Assembly (NCBI GenBank): GCA_013204345.1
Contig: JABMOB010000028.1
Span: 1 to 36,255, forward strand
DNA length: 36,255 bases
Source of the DNA: Parcubacteria group bacterium
GTDB taxonomy: Bacteria; Patescibacteriota; Minisyncoccia; Phycocordibacterales; JABMOB01
Direction: 5' to 3'
The translations under genes and the position numbers were made by a program. A model generated the notes under the pieces. It saw only the letters and a list, made by a program, of their open reading frames with translations. It was not told the DNA's origin and searched no databases. Of the stretch, positions 7,419 through 14,935 are shown one piece after another; position 1 is the first letter of the stretch; each line of letters opens with the position of its first letter.

Positions 7419-8966
7419 TTATTTTTGGTCTTTATCAGCCTCTCTAATATTTATAGCGGTTTCAATCAGTTTCGTGTATTTTTCTGCTGATCGATCCCAT
7501 GACATGTCTTTTTTCATTGCGTGTTCTTGAATATGTCGCCAGACTTCTTGATTTTTGTAATTTTCACAAGCTCTGGTGATCGCTATTGCTAGAGAAAATG
7601 AATCAAAGTTATCAAAAGCAAAACCGTTTCCAGATCCAGTTTTTGCGTTATAGTCCGAAACAGAGTCTGCAAGGCCTCCAGTGCTTCGTACTATAGGTAC
7701 AACTCCATAACGCATAGCTTCTAATTGTACTAAACCACAAGGCTCAAATTTTGATGGCAAAAGAACCATGTCAGCTCCGCCATATATGAGTCTGGGCAAT
7801 ATAGAGTCAAAGGTTAGATGTATTGCGACTTGTTTTGGATATTTTTCGGCTAATTCTTTAAAAAATCCCATATACTTTGCTTCTCCTGATCCAACAACAA
7901 TTAACTGGAATCCAAGTTCTTTAAGTAGTGGTTCTAATATGGGCACAAGAAGATCAAATCCTTTTTGTTCTGTTAGGCGAGCTACTATAGCTATAATAGG
8001 CGTCTTGTCTTCTTCTGGTAATGAAAATCTATCCTGTAGGGAGGCTTTGTTTGCCTTTCTTGAATCTATGGTTTTTATATCGTAATTTTCTTTTAAATTA
8101 CTGTCTGTTTTTGGATTGAAATTATCATAATCTATGCCGTTTAATATTCCGGATACATGAGCTCTTCTTTCTTTGAGTAGGTTGTCCAACAGCTCCCCGT
8201 AGTCTTTGGTCATTATTTCACGTGAGTAAGTAGACGACACGGTATTGACTGCGTCGCTGTACATAATTCCACGGCGCATACCATTGATTTTGAATATTCT
8301 AGGATCAAAAAAACTTGGTAGTGCAGACTGGCCATCATCATAATCCATTTCTGATACGAATCGATGGTCAAACATACCCTGATAATATAGATTGTGAATT
8401 AAAAATATCGTAGCAATGGACGATAGGCGTGGGCTTGTTTTGTAAAATGTTCGAAGATAATTTGGAAGAAATCCTGTCTGCCAATCTGATGATATGATTA
8501 CGTCAGGTGTCCAGTCCTTTGAACTCCATAGAAATTCTAGTACCCCGCGACACAAAAGGTTCCAACGCACAGCATCATCACTGTAACCATAAATATTTGA
8601 CCGTTTTTCATAGTATTCTTGGTTTTCCAAAAAGTAAGTTGTGACTGGAAGTTTCTCATCTGTAGTGTTTAAAGGTGGAGTATATTTCCTGACGTTACAT
8701 ATAAGATATTCTGGTTCGTTTTCTTTATCTCCAGCGCTTCCCGTAGGTACGCGCAAACCCTCATACTCCATTTTTAGATGAAATTTTTCAGGGTCTATGC
8801 CTGCATATCGGGGTATCATAACCCGCACATCGTCCCCAAGCTTGTGTAAGGAGCGTGGTAGAGAAAACATCACCTCGCCAAGACCACCGGCTTTTGCAAA
8901 AGGAGTAGCTTCTGGGGCAACAAAGAGAATTTTTCGGGCAGGTTTCTTGTTGAACAAAAATGCCAT
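7419..8966 (-). CDS. glgA: Glycogen (starch) synthase, GT5
   Basis: This enzyme extends alpha-1,4-glucan using ADP- or UDP-glucose. The N-terminus has ILFVAPEATPFAKAGGLGEV, which contains the donor-binding KxGGLGxV motif. The second Rossmann domain has IVARLTEQKGFDLL and the E-x7-E retaining-glycosyltransferase signature in SKFEPCGLVQLEAMRYG, then the STGGLADSV loop. It is 515 aa, near normal. ATG 8966 is preferred over the GTG at 8975 because a TATAAT box on the minus strand (8977-8982) lies 10 bases upstream of the ATG and only one base from the GTG. It is first in a four-gene operon. No glgC or glgB gene is visible in the window. Confidence 0.93.
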   Translation of the reverse strand: MAFLFNKKPARKILFVAPEATPFAKAGGLGEVMFSLPRSLHKLGDDVRVMIPRYAGIDPEKFHLKMEYEGLRVPTGSAGDKENEPEYLICNVRKYTPPLNTTDEKLPVTTYFLENQEYYEKRSNIYGYSDDAVRWNLLCRGVLEFLWSSKDWTPDVIISSDWQTGFLPNYLRTFYKTSPRLSSIATIFLIHNLYYQGMFDHRFVSEMDYDDGQSALPSFFDPRIFKINGMRRGIMYSDAVNTVSSTYSREIMTKDYGELLDNLLKERRAHVSGILNGIDYDNFNPKTDSNLKENYDIKTIDSRKANKASLQDRFSLPEEDKTPIIAIVARLTEQKGFDLLVPILEPLLKELGFQLIVVGSGEAKYMGFFKELAEKYPKQVAIHLTFDSILPRLIYGGADMVLLPSKFEPCGLVQLEAMRYGVVPIVRSTGGLADSVSDYNAKTGSGNGFAFDNFDSFSLAIAITRACENYKNQEVWRHIQEHAMKKDMSWDRSAEKYTKLIETAINIREADKDQK

Positions 8967-8976
8967 ATAGTCCACT

Positions 8977-8982
8977 ATTATA
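8977..8982 (-). promoter_or_regulatory. -10 box of the glgA operon
   Basis: TATAAT on the minus strand, 10 bases before ATG 8966, gives a leader of only a few bases. Confidence 0.5.
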
Positions 8983-8992
8983 CTCTAAACAA

Positions 8993-9019
8993 TAAAAAAA
9001 TCCAGACCTATTGGTGGAT
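8993..9019 (-). terminator. Terminator after the phosphohexomutase gene
   Basis: On the minus strand, ATCCACC pairs with GG(TC)TGGAT around an AATA loop, followed by a run of T. It separates the mutase unit from the glgA operon promoter. Confidence 0.6.
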
Positions 9020-9023
9020 ATCT

Positions 9024-9914
9024 TTAGTTGGTGATATTTCTTATTTTCTCCAGTAAAGATTCAGCTTGTTCTTGTGTGGGTGCTCCAGCCATGAGTCTGG
9101 CCAGCGGTTCTGTGTTTGAGGGTCTAATGTTCAACCAACTGTCTGGAAATTCCACTGTAATTCCATCCCTTTCACCTAAATGTATACCCGTCTCTTTTTC
9201 TAAACTCATTTTTATTTTATTTTTTATTTCTGGCCATTCGGATGTCTTTACAGGTATCGTTCCAGTGGCGATTTTATGATTAGGTAAGGATTCTTTAAAA
9301 TTTTTAAGGGTAAAATCGGACATGGACAGAGTGTTTATTATTTTTATCGCAGTTAGAATTCCGGAATCGGTATAGAAAAAATCTTCAAAATAATAATGAC
9401 CAGAATATTCAGCCCCAACGGTAGCTCTGTTCTCTCTCATGGCTTCTTTTATATAAAGTGAGCCAACTTTGGTTACTATCAAATTATCCAAAGAAATACT
9501 ACCGATCACGCGCAATGTTTGGAAGACCATTTCTTCTACAACAAAAGGTGGTCTCTGGTTTTTGAAAAGCAGTAGGGAAATGAGGTAAGAGGGTAAAAGT
9601 TCACCACTGTTGTCTGCAAAAAAAGCTCTGTCGCCGTCGGCATCAAAAACAACTCCTAAATCAGCCCCAGTCTCTTTAATTTTTTTCTCTAAGTCTCCAC
9701 CAGCCCCAGGTTCTAGCGGATTTGGGCCATGGGCGGAGAAATCTGGATCAGCTTCATTGTTTATGAAAATCGCTTCTATTTTGGAACAATTTTCAAAGGT
9801 TTCTCTCAAAATTTTTCCGGTAGCTCCGTTGGATGCGTCAAAAACAATCTTAATAGGTTTTTTAAGTTCCAATTTGTTTTTCAAAAACTCACTGTATGAT
9901 TTTAAGTGGTCCAT
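9024..9914 (-). pseudogene. Phosphohexomutase (PMM/PGM), C-terminal part after frame break
   Basis: These are domains II-IV of an alpha-D-phosphohexomutase, which interconverts sugar 1- and 6-phosphates and could link glucose-1-phosphate from GlgP to glycolysis. Visible are KIVFDASNGATG, the metal-binding loop VFDADGDRAFF, the sugar-binding-like GAEYSGHYYF and the phosphate-binding C-terminal RPSNTEPLARL. The catalytic serine is absent because it lies in the upstream reading frame (9919-10335). Together the two pieces give about 434 aa, a normal mutase. The same frame continues upstream of the ATG 9914 without a stop past the neighbouring gene's end, so the break looks like a single-base indel rather than two designed genes. 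It is functional only if the indel is an error or is bypassed. Confidence 0.8.
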
Positions 9915-9918
9915 ATTG

Positions 9919-10335
9919 TTAGATGTTGATATGGTTTTTCTCCATAAATTCCTTTATCTCCAGACCGCTTATTAACACGGCTTTCTCTTTTGATATTTTC
10001 ATACCGTTGTAATTTTTGGGATTGTGAGAGGCGGTGATCATTATCCCCCCAGAAGCTTCTAGACGATTTACCAAAAAATAAAACATCGGGGTAGAGGACT
10101 GACCCACAAATTCAACTTTAATATTTTTACCGAGTTCCTGGGCTTTTTTTTCTAAACCTTTCTTTGCTTTCTGTGCAAGAGATATAGAGCCGTGTCGAAC
10201 ATCGTGAGCCACAATAACAATTCCAGAGTTGAACATCATTGCACAAGCTTCTGCGATTTTCTCTACAACTTCTTCATTTACATCGTCTGGGTATATTCCT
10301 CTAATGTCATATGCTTTAAAAATACTTGGATTCAT
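9919..10335 (-). pseudogene. Phosphohexomutase (PMM/PGM), N-terminal part with catalytic serine
   Basis: This is domain I of the same phosphohexomutase. The first residues read NPSIFKAYDIRGIYPDDVNE, the usual start of bacterial PMM/PGM, and the phosphoserine loop is GGIMITASHNPKNYNGMK. The frame stops at 9919 soon after a run of five A on the minus strand (five T at 9935-9939 on the plus strand). Removing one A joins this frame to the downstream one and yields a continuous domain linker. The protein is therefore probably one gene interrupted by an insertion of one A, by sequencing error, or by decay. The plus-strand promoter of doxX lies just upstream. Confidence 0.8.
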
Positions 10336-10360
10336 GGCTAGATTTTAACATATTTTTTGC

Positions 10361-10366
10361 TATAAT
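10361..10366 (+). promoter_or_regulatory. -10 box of doxX-tsaC
   Basis: TATAAT, 29 bases before ATG 10396. The -35 is not convincing. Confidence 0.45.
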
Positions 10367-10395
10367 TATATTATTAGTTGCTAGTTAATATACAA

Positions 10396-10785
10396 ATGCC
10401 AAATCAATCAAATAATTCTGATCTCGGTCTATTATTTCTACGAGTATCTTTGGCGGTTGTTTTTATTGCGCATGGTTTTGTTATGTATCAAAGCCTTGCA
10501 TCCAGTATGCTTTTTTTCGCATCTTTAGGATTAAGCCCCCTTTTTGTTTATCTTGTAATTCTTTTAGAGATTGTTGGTGGTCTTCTTATGATTTTCGGTT
10601 ACCTTGTTAATTTTGCTGGAAGTGCTTTGGCTATTGTTATGTTGGGAGAAATGTACTTTGTTAGTTTCCAAAAAGGTTTTCTTAATGGTTTTGAATATGA
10701 TTTAGTGCTTCTATTGGTTTCTCTTGCTGTCGCTCTTTTGGGATCGGGCAAATATTCAGTAGATTACTTTTTTGGTAGACAATGA
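10396..10785 (+). CDS. DoxX-family membrane protein
   Basis: A 129-aa integral membrane protein of the DoxX/DoxD-like superfamily. It has about four hydrophobic helices. The first contains the family-typical LLFLRVSLAVVFIAHGF, the second ends near ILLEIVGGLLMIFGY, the third is FAGSALAIVMLGEMYF, and the fourth is LVLLLVSLAVALLGSG followed by KYSVDYFF. Related proteins are linked to thiosulfate or redox stress in other bacteria, but no partner here defines the role. ATG 10396 is preferred to the TTG at 10378, which lies close to the -10 box. Its stop overlaps the tsaC start by 4 bases (ATGA), so the two are translationally coupled. Confidence 0.82.
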   Translation: MPNQSNNSDLGLLFLRVSLAVVFIAHGFVMYQSLASSMLFFASLGLSPLFVYLVILLEIVGGLLMIFGYLVNFAGSALAIVMLGEMYFVSFQKGFLNGFEYDLVLLLVSLAVALLGSGKYSVDYFFGRQ

Positions 10786-11339
10786 TAGAAAAAAACATAA
10801 AAATACTTAAATCGGGTGGTGTTGGTGTTATACCAACCGATACTTTATATGGATTGGTCGCTTGTGCCCCAAACAGAAGGGCTGTAGAGAAAGTTTATGT
10901 TCTGAAAAAACGTGACCCAAAAAAACCCTGCATTATTTTGATAAGTTCAGTAGAAGATATTGGTTTGTTCGGAGTCACGCTAACTCGTGAGCTTTTAAAA
11001 ACTTTGTATAAATTTTGGCCCGGAAAAGTGAGTATAGAATTGCCATGTTTAGATGATAAGTTCGAGTATCTCCATAGGGGTAAAAAAAGTCTTGCTTTTC
11101 GTTTACCAAATAAAAAAGATTTACTTAATATGCTTGCAAAAACTGGGCCTCTTGTCGCACCTAGTGCAAATCCGGAAGGGAAGTATCCAGCACAAAATAT
11201 ATTTCAAGCAAAAAAATATTTTGGCGACGGTGCTGATTTTTATGAAGATGGGGGACTTCTAAAATCTCTGCCATCTACTCTTATTAAAATAGAAAAAGGA
11301 AAGGTAAAAATTCTGCGCAAAGGTGCAGTGAAAATATAA
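10782..11339 (+). CDS. tsaC: L-threonylcarbamoyladenylate synthase (Sua5/YrdC/TsaC)
   Basis: It makes threonylcarbamoyl-AMP, the first step of the t6A modification at A37 of ANN-decoding tRNAs. The 185-aa single YrdC domain shows GGVGVIPTDTLYGLVACA, the KKRDPKKPCIILISS stretch and, near the end, LVAPSANPEGKYPAQNIFQA with the conserved SANxSG-like motif. It lacks the extra Sua5 C-terminal domain and so is the short TsaC form. It follows doxX with a 4-base overlap and is followed by a GGGAGGG-loop hairpin. Confidence 0.92.
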   Translation: MIEKNIKILKSGGVGVIPTDTLYGLVACAPNRRAVEKVYVLKKRDPKKPCIILISSVEDIGLFGVTLTRELLKTLYKFWPGKVSIELPCLDDKFEYLHRGKKSLAFRLPNKKDLLNMLAKTGPLVAPSANPEGKYPAQNIFQAKKYFGDGADFYEDGGLLKSLPSTLIKIEKGKVKILRKGAVKI

Positions 11340-11352
11340 TTTGAAATTATAT

Positions 11353-11387
11353 CTCACCTTACCAAGGGGAGGGCTTGGTAAGGTGAG
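11353..11387. repeat. 14-bp perfect hairpin with GGGAGGG loop
   Basis: CTCACCTTACCAAG (11353-11366) pairs fully with 11374-11387 around the loop GGGAGGG. No T-run follows, so it is not a classical terminator. The same loop with other stems occurs at 19104-19110 and 23735-23741. Confidence 0.85.
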
Positions 11388-11441
11388 GAAAGTTATATTC
11401 TCAATGTTTTTTAGAAAACAGGGAAAGAGTACATATTATAG

Positions 11442-11470
11442 TTGACAATTGTCTATGAATATGCTAGGAT
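11442..11470 (+). promoter_or_regulatory. Strong sigma-70-type promoter of accessory cassette
   Basis: TTGACA at 11442-11447, a 17-base spacer and TAGGAT at 11465-11470. It drives a leader of about 160 bases before the next gene. Confidence 0.8.
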
Positions 11471-11476
11471 AGTATG

Positions 11477-11590
11477 TAGAAAATTACAGCGTTGAGAACA
11501 GCAATTTATTGCCAGTTTTCCGTTTAATCAGAATAAGATCTTTGACGTTCGATCAGGGACAGACAGGCGGGTGTTCCGTTTGTCTTTTTT
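11477..11590 (+). ncRNA. Leader RNA ending at an intrinsic terminator (attenuator or small RNA)
   Basis: From the predicted start near 11477 the transcript would meet a 9-bp hairpin, GACAGGCGG (11562-11570) with CCGTTTGTC (11576-11584), followed by six T. This forms a complete terminator 46 bases before the gene start. A second hairpin, GCCCCT / AGGGGC, follows just before the ribosome site. The arrangement suggests either transcription attenuation or a separate RNA of about 110 nt. No known riboswitch consensus was recognised. Confidence 0.55.
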
Positions 11591-11636
11591 CCAAGTTTGC
11601 CCCTCTAGTAAGGGGCTGATGAAAGGTAGGTTCACA

Positions 11637-12719
11637 ATGTGTAAGGAACAGAAACATGATCATGGCGACGACAACGGCACGGTAGTGCTCATCGGCGACA
11701 GTATCGGCGAAAGACCGATTCCGGTTCCCGTTGAGGAAGATGAGTCGGCAGTGACACTTCGTCTCGGCGATTCCGAGGTGAAAGTCATGGTTGGTCTCGA
11801 AAAGACCGCCAGCGACAAGTCCGACAAGGACGAGGTGACGACGACCAAGAAGAAATCGGACAACACGTCCGACGATCTCCTTATGACGCCGGAGGCGTAC
11901 GCTTACTGGACCGCAAAGCGCGAAGGCGCTCACGCGTTCCGGTCGTACCTGACCGATCTCAGGGTGGCCGATTACCGCGAGGCATTCGGACATCCCATTA
12001 CGCTCGAGGAGATCAGTCTTCTTGTGGCGTTCGATGGCGAGGTCAACTCTGCAACCTGTATGTTCAATGGGTGCGGGAAGAAGTTCACGCCGGTCTATCG
12101 TGTGGAGCCCTTCGGTGAGCTTCTTGATTTGCTCGCCGACGGCGTAGCCCTTCGTGATGCTCTGAATCAGACAGGAGCCATGAAGTTTGGGGCCTTCTAC
12201 CCGAAGGACACGACTCCTGACGGTCTGAAGATCCGGGCAGCCTTCTGCGGAAGTCCGTACTTCTGGAACAAGACCAATGATGCGGTCCATGTTTCCTATG
12301 CTCATACTGGGCAGATCGCCAAGGCACACCCTCTCGCCGGCAAAAACAGGCCTTTCTGGGGACGTTCACAAGACGATCTCGATTGGATGGTCGCCGAAGA
12401 TGAACGGATTGCTCGTGAAAAAGCCGAACAGAAGCTCGCCGCGCAGAAGAAGGCGGAAGAGTACCGTGCGAATCGTGAAGCAGCGAAGCTCGCCGCACAG
12501 AAGAAGGAAGACGACAAGCGTCGTCAGCGCGAGCAGGAGAAGGAAAACCTCGCGGCGACCATGGATGACTTCTTCGGTCCGGCCAAAAAGCCGATCGTCG
12601 AAGAACCGGAACCGGAAGTCCAGATCCACGACGCCAAGCCGGTCGTCGGCGGTGGGGCGGCCAAGAACACGGCACCCAAGAAGGCCAAGAAGAAGGCCTC
12701 CCAACCGGCCAGTGCCTGA
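11637..12719 (+). CDS. Unknown 360-aa protein with Lys/Ala-rich coiled-coil tail
   Basis: I do not recognise this protein. The N-terminal 80 residues are low-complexity, acidic and His-rich (start MCKEQKHDHGDDNG). A globular region follows, from about MTPEAYAYWTAKREGAHAFR through CMFNGCGKKFTPVYRVEPFG (three Cys could bind metal) to SPYFWNKTNDAVHVSYAH. After WMVAEDERIAREKAEQK come two LAAQKK repeats forming a highly charged helix, then an acidic Pro-rich stretch and a Lys/Ala-rich end (KKAKKKASQPASA) like DNA- or RNA-binding tails. ATG 11637 is preferred over the GTG at 11571, which lies in the loop of the upstream terminator. Codon use is far richer in G+C than in its neighbours, suggesting transfer. 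It has its own promoter and terminator. Confidence 0.8.
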   Translation: MCKEQKHDHGDDNGTVVLIGDSIGERPIPVPVEEDESAVTLRLGDSEVKVMVGLEKTASDKSDKDEVTTTKKKSDNTSDDLLMTPEAYAYWTAKREGAHAFRSYLTDLRVADYREAFGHPITLEEISLLVAFDGEVNSATCMFNGCGKKFTPVYRVEPFGELLDLLADGVALRDALNQTGAMKFGAFYPKDTTPDGLKIRAAFCGSPYFWNKTNDAVHVSYAHTGQIAKAHPLAGKNRPFWGRSQDDLDWMVAEDERIAREKAEQKLAAQKKAEEYRANREAAKLAAQKKEDDKRRQREQEKENLAATMDDFFGPAKKPIVEEPEPEVQIHDAKPVVGGGAAKNTAPKKAKKKASQPASA

Positions 12720-12762
12720 TCGAACAACTAGGTAAGAGACATACATCTTACCGCAACTACAC

Positions 12763-12797
12763 GAGACCCAGAGTCATTACGATTCTGGGTCTCTTTT
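12763..12797 (+). terminator. Intrinsic terminator
   Basis: GAGACCCAGA (12763-12772) pairs with TCTGGGTCTC (12784-12793), followed by TTTT. Confidence 0.9.
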
Positions 12798-12858
12798 AAT
12801 ATCCAAATAAGCTATAGATAAAGATTCCTACGGTTCTTCATCATTAGATTGTTGTCAG

Positions 12859-12887
12859 TGTACAAAAGTGTTTATGTTTGATATAAT
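12859..12887 (+). promoter_or_regulatory. Extended -10 promoter
   Basis: TGATATAAT gives an extended -10 (TATAAT at 12882-12887). A weak -35, TGTACA, lies 17 bases upstream. The leader that follows (12888-12976) contains two short hairpins, ATGGTC/GACCAT and TACCGC/GCGGTA. Confidence 0.6.
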
Positions 12888-12976
12888 ACTTAACTAGAAT
12901 ATGGTCAATGGAATAGACCATACCGCATAACTCTGGCGGTATTCAGGGTTTAGTTTTCTTTGTCGGAGGTTTTTGT

Positions 12977-13429
12977 ATGTTAAGGCAATCAGGGCAGGAT
13001 AATGGTGACGGGTTCGTGCTTACCTCGCAGAACGGTGGGGCAAGCCGTAGGAAGGACGAGGAGAAGGAAGACAGGATAAGTTCCCTTGATGCACCTCTTT
13101 TTTTTGCGGTGGGAGGTTTGAGACAACACCCGCACGATAGTAGCGAGCTGTTGGGGAGTGTCGTCGGAATGTTTGAATCTGATGGCGGTCGTTTTATTGA
13201 ATTACCAAATGACCCGCGAAAAGTTAAGATTCTTTTTACAGAAGGGCTAACACTTCCGAAACCTTCTAGAAGTCTTGTTCTCAAAGTTCAATACCAATCG
13301 GGCAGTCCTGGGGGTAAGGGCATGATTTGCACATTTGTTGAAGTCGAATCAACCGGGCAAACAAACAAGGTGTCACAATCCAACAGGGGATCCAGCAAGA
13401 AGCGTGCTTCAGTTCCGGCTGTGTCCTAA
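12977..13429 (+). CDS. Unknown 150-aa protein
   Basis: Not recognised. The start ATG has a good ribosome site (GGAGG, 7-base spacing). The N-terminus is polar and charged (residues 1-35). The middle holds a short hydrophobic strand region (LDAPLFFAVGGL), then RFIELPNDPRKVKILFTEGL and SRSLVLKVQYQSGSPG, which look like beta strands. The C-terminus is Ser/Lys-rich (SNRGSSKKRASVPAVS). There are no membrane helices or signal peptide. It shares with the upstream unknown gene a strong promoter, a structured leader, a higher G+C content and its own terminator, so the two look like one acquired cassette of independently transcribed genes. Confidence 0.7.
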   Translation: MLRQSGQDNGDGFVLTSQNGGASRRKDEEKEDRISSLDAPLFFAVGGLRQHPHDSSELLGSVVGMFESDGGRFIELPNDPRKVKILFTEGLTLPKPSRSLVLKVQYQSGSPGGKGMICTFVEVESTGQTNKVSQSNRGSSKKRASVPAVS

Positions 13430-13457
13430 GGTTTCTTACTTTTACCTCGAACCAAAG

Positions 13458-13488
13458 TCCCAGCTTTTACGGCTGGGATTTTATTTTT
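13458..13488. terminator. Intrinsic terminator between convergent genes
   Basis: TCCCAGC (13458-13464) pairs with GCTGGGA (13472-13478), followed by TTTTATTTTTA. It lies between the unknown gene and the convergent LOG gene. Confidence 0.85.
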
Positions 13489-14203
13489 ATTCGTAATGAT
13501 ATTTCATTCCATTTCTCACAGGCACTTTTCGTATGATTTCCAGGATCTCTTCTTCGTCATCGGTGATGGTGTAAAGAGAGATATCTTTTTCTGCTATCAT
13601 TCCACGACTCAAAACTTCTTTTCGTAGAAAAGAATCAAAAGTATCCCAGTAGTCTTTACCTAAAAGGATAACTGGCACGTGTTCTATTTTATTTGTTTGA
13701 ACAAGGGTAAGAATTTCAGATAGTTCATCTAGTGTTCCAAACCCTCCCGGCAAAAAAATGTAAGCTTCTGCACAAAATGACATAGAAACCTTTCGACTAA
13801 AAAAATAATCAAAATTTATCTGATCGGTAAGGTATTTGTTTGCAGTATGTTCATGTGGAAGTTGGATTGTGAGACCAAGTGACGGACCACCAGCTTCAAA
13901 TGCTCCTCTGTTTGCGGCTTCCATTATACCCGGCCCCCCACCAGTAAACACAGCGTATCCTAGGGTTTTTACGATTTTGCCAGCCAATGAGCGAGCTTGT
14001 TCATAGTATTTGTTCCCCTCAGGCAAGTTTGTCGAACCAAAAAAAGTGACTGACTTTCCATAGTCTTTTATAAATTCAAAACCTTCGGTAAATTCCTTTG
14101 TAATAAGGGAGACTCGTTTTTTTGCCGCCTCATGAATTTCATCTAAAGTGAGAGGTTCATATACAATTTCCTCTGTTTTTTGACTTTGCATTTTTTGTTT
14201 CAT
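13487..14203 (-). CDS. LOG-family protein (TIGR00730-type, cytokinin riboside 5'-monophosphate phosphoribohydrolase-like)
   Basis: A Rossmann-fold LOG/MoCo-carrier-like protein that may cleave nucleoside monophosphates. It shows SVTFFGSTNLPEGNKYYEQA, the phosphate-binding GGGPGIMEAANRGAFE and the second signature LPGGFGTLDELSEILTL, including the PGGxGT motif and the catalytic Glu region. ATG 14203 is chosen because a textbook promoter on the minus strand (TTGCAA at 14233-14238, 17-base spacer, TACAAT at 14210-14215) places transcription at this ATG. A longer frame from 14269 would start upstream of the promoter. The length is 238 aa. The true substrate is unknown. Confidence 0.9.
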   Translation of the reverse strand: MKQKMQSQKTEEIVYEPLTLDEIHEAAKKRVSLITKEFTEGFEFIKDYGKSVTFFGSTNLPEGNKYYEQARSLAGKIVKTLGYAVFTGGGPGIMEAANRGAFEAGGPSLGLTIQLPHEHTANKYLTDQINFDYFFSRKVSMSFCAEAYIFLPGGFGTLDELSEILTLVQTNKIEHVPVILLGKDYWDTFDSFLRKEVLSRGMIAEKDISLYTITDDEEEILEIIRKVPVRNGMKYHYE

Positions 14204-14209
14204 TTGTAC

Positions 14210-14238
14210 ATTGTAAAGGGAATAAATAACTTTTGCAA
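14210..14238 (-). promoter_or_regulatory. Promoter of the LOG gene (leaderless)
   Basis: Minus-strand TTGCAA (14233-14238), 17-base spacer, TACAAT (14210-14215), then 6 bases to ATG 14203. Confidence 0.75.
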
Positions 14239-14320
14239 TTGTATCCTTGCAGACAAATCCCACAAGCATTATAATTGTATATGATATAATGATCGGTAGA
14301 TTAATATTTAATATTTTATT

Positions 14321-14764
14321 ATGAGAAAACTAAACAAAAATGAATGGATAGCAATAGTTGTCGCAGTCGCTTTAATCGGGTTCTTCTTTTTTCAAGGAGA
14401 TTTAGCAGGGCTTTTAGGTGGTAGTAATATAAACATGACAAAAGAAAATAATAATAATAATATGAATACAGCTAGTACGGTTGCAACAGAAGGTTCAGTT
14501 GTAACTGTAAATTACACAGGTAAATTTGCAGACGGTACTGTGTTTGATAGTTCCGAATCTCACGGTCAACCTTTCCAGTTTCTTCTTGGAGCGGGGCAGG
14601 TGATAAAAGGTTGGGATCAGGGAGTTGTGGGGATGAAAATTGGTGAAAAGAAAACTTTAGTTGTGCCTCCAGAGCTTGGTTATGGTCCAAACGATTACGG
14701 TCCAATTCCCGGAAATTCAACACTTATCTTTGATATAGAGTTGTTGAATGTACAGAATAATTAG
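14321..14764 (+). CDS. Membrane-anchored FKBP-type peptidyl-prolyl isomerase
   Basis: It catalyses cis-trans isomerisation of proline peptide bonds, probably outside the membrane. The N-terminus (WIAIVVAVALIGFFFFQ) is an uncleaved membrane anchor without a lipobox. An Asn-rich linker follows (residues ~40-50). The FKBP domain contains VTVNYTGKFADGTVFDSS, LGAGQVIKGWDQGVVGMKIG and PELGYGPNDYGPIPGNSTL, with the active-site aromatic and Asp residues of active FKBPs present. The length of 147 aa fits a single domain. A cytoplasmic location is unlikely given the anchor. The gene is followed by a repeat and a terminator. Confidence 0.93.
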   Translation: MRKLNKNEWIAIVVAVALIGFFFFQGDLAGLLGGSNINMTKENNNNNMNTASTVATEGSVVTVNYTGKFADGTVFDSSESHGQPFQFLLGAGQVIKGWDQGVVGMKIGEKKTLVVPPELGYGPNDYGPIPGNSTLIFDIELLNVQNN

Positions 14765-14779
14765 TCTGAAAGTCTAAAG

Positions 14780-14807
14780 CCTGCCTGTGCCGAGCATGGC
14801 AGACAGG
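14780..14807. repeat. Short GC-rich imperfect inverted repeat
   Basis: CCTGCCTGTGCC (14780-14791) pairs imperfectly with GGCAGACAGG (14798-14807) around GAGCAT. It stands out in composition from its A+T-rich flanks. It resembles small dispersed extragenic palindromes. Confidence 0.65.
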
Positions 14808-14853
14808 TTTATAAAATTAGAAAAACTGCAAGCTAAAACAAACGCAGTGAAAG

Positions 14854-14885
14854 CCCAGATTACGCTATTGTATTTCTGGGTTTTT
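14854..14885 (+). terminator. Terminator after FKBP gene
   Basis: CCCAGA (14854-14859) pairs with TCTGGG (14875-14880), followed by TTTTT. Confidence 0.7.
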
Positions 14886-14923
14886 GGTTTATATATCATA
14901 ATTTCTAATTTCACAATTTGTGC

Positions 14924-14929
14924 TATCCT
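14924..14929 (+). promoter_or_regulatory. Extended -10 of tgt (leaderless)
   Basis: TGCTATCCT (extended -10) ends 6 bases before ATG 14936. A longer frame from 14918 would begin next to this box. Confidence 0.55.
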
Positions 14930-14935
14930 AATTTC

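Noticed and set aside
9914-9945. Programmed frameshift in the phosphohexomutase
   Set aside because: The needed shift is +1 and the site lacks a proper slippery heptamer or a clear stimulatory structure; a homopolymer indel is simpler.
12085-12746. Several long overlapping frames on both strands inside the G+C-rich gene
   Set aside because: They are shadows produced by the G+C-rich codon use of the gene at 11637-12719, and their Arg/Ser/Pro-rich translations lack starts with ribosome sites.
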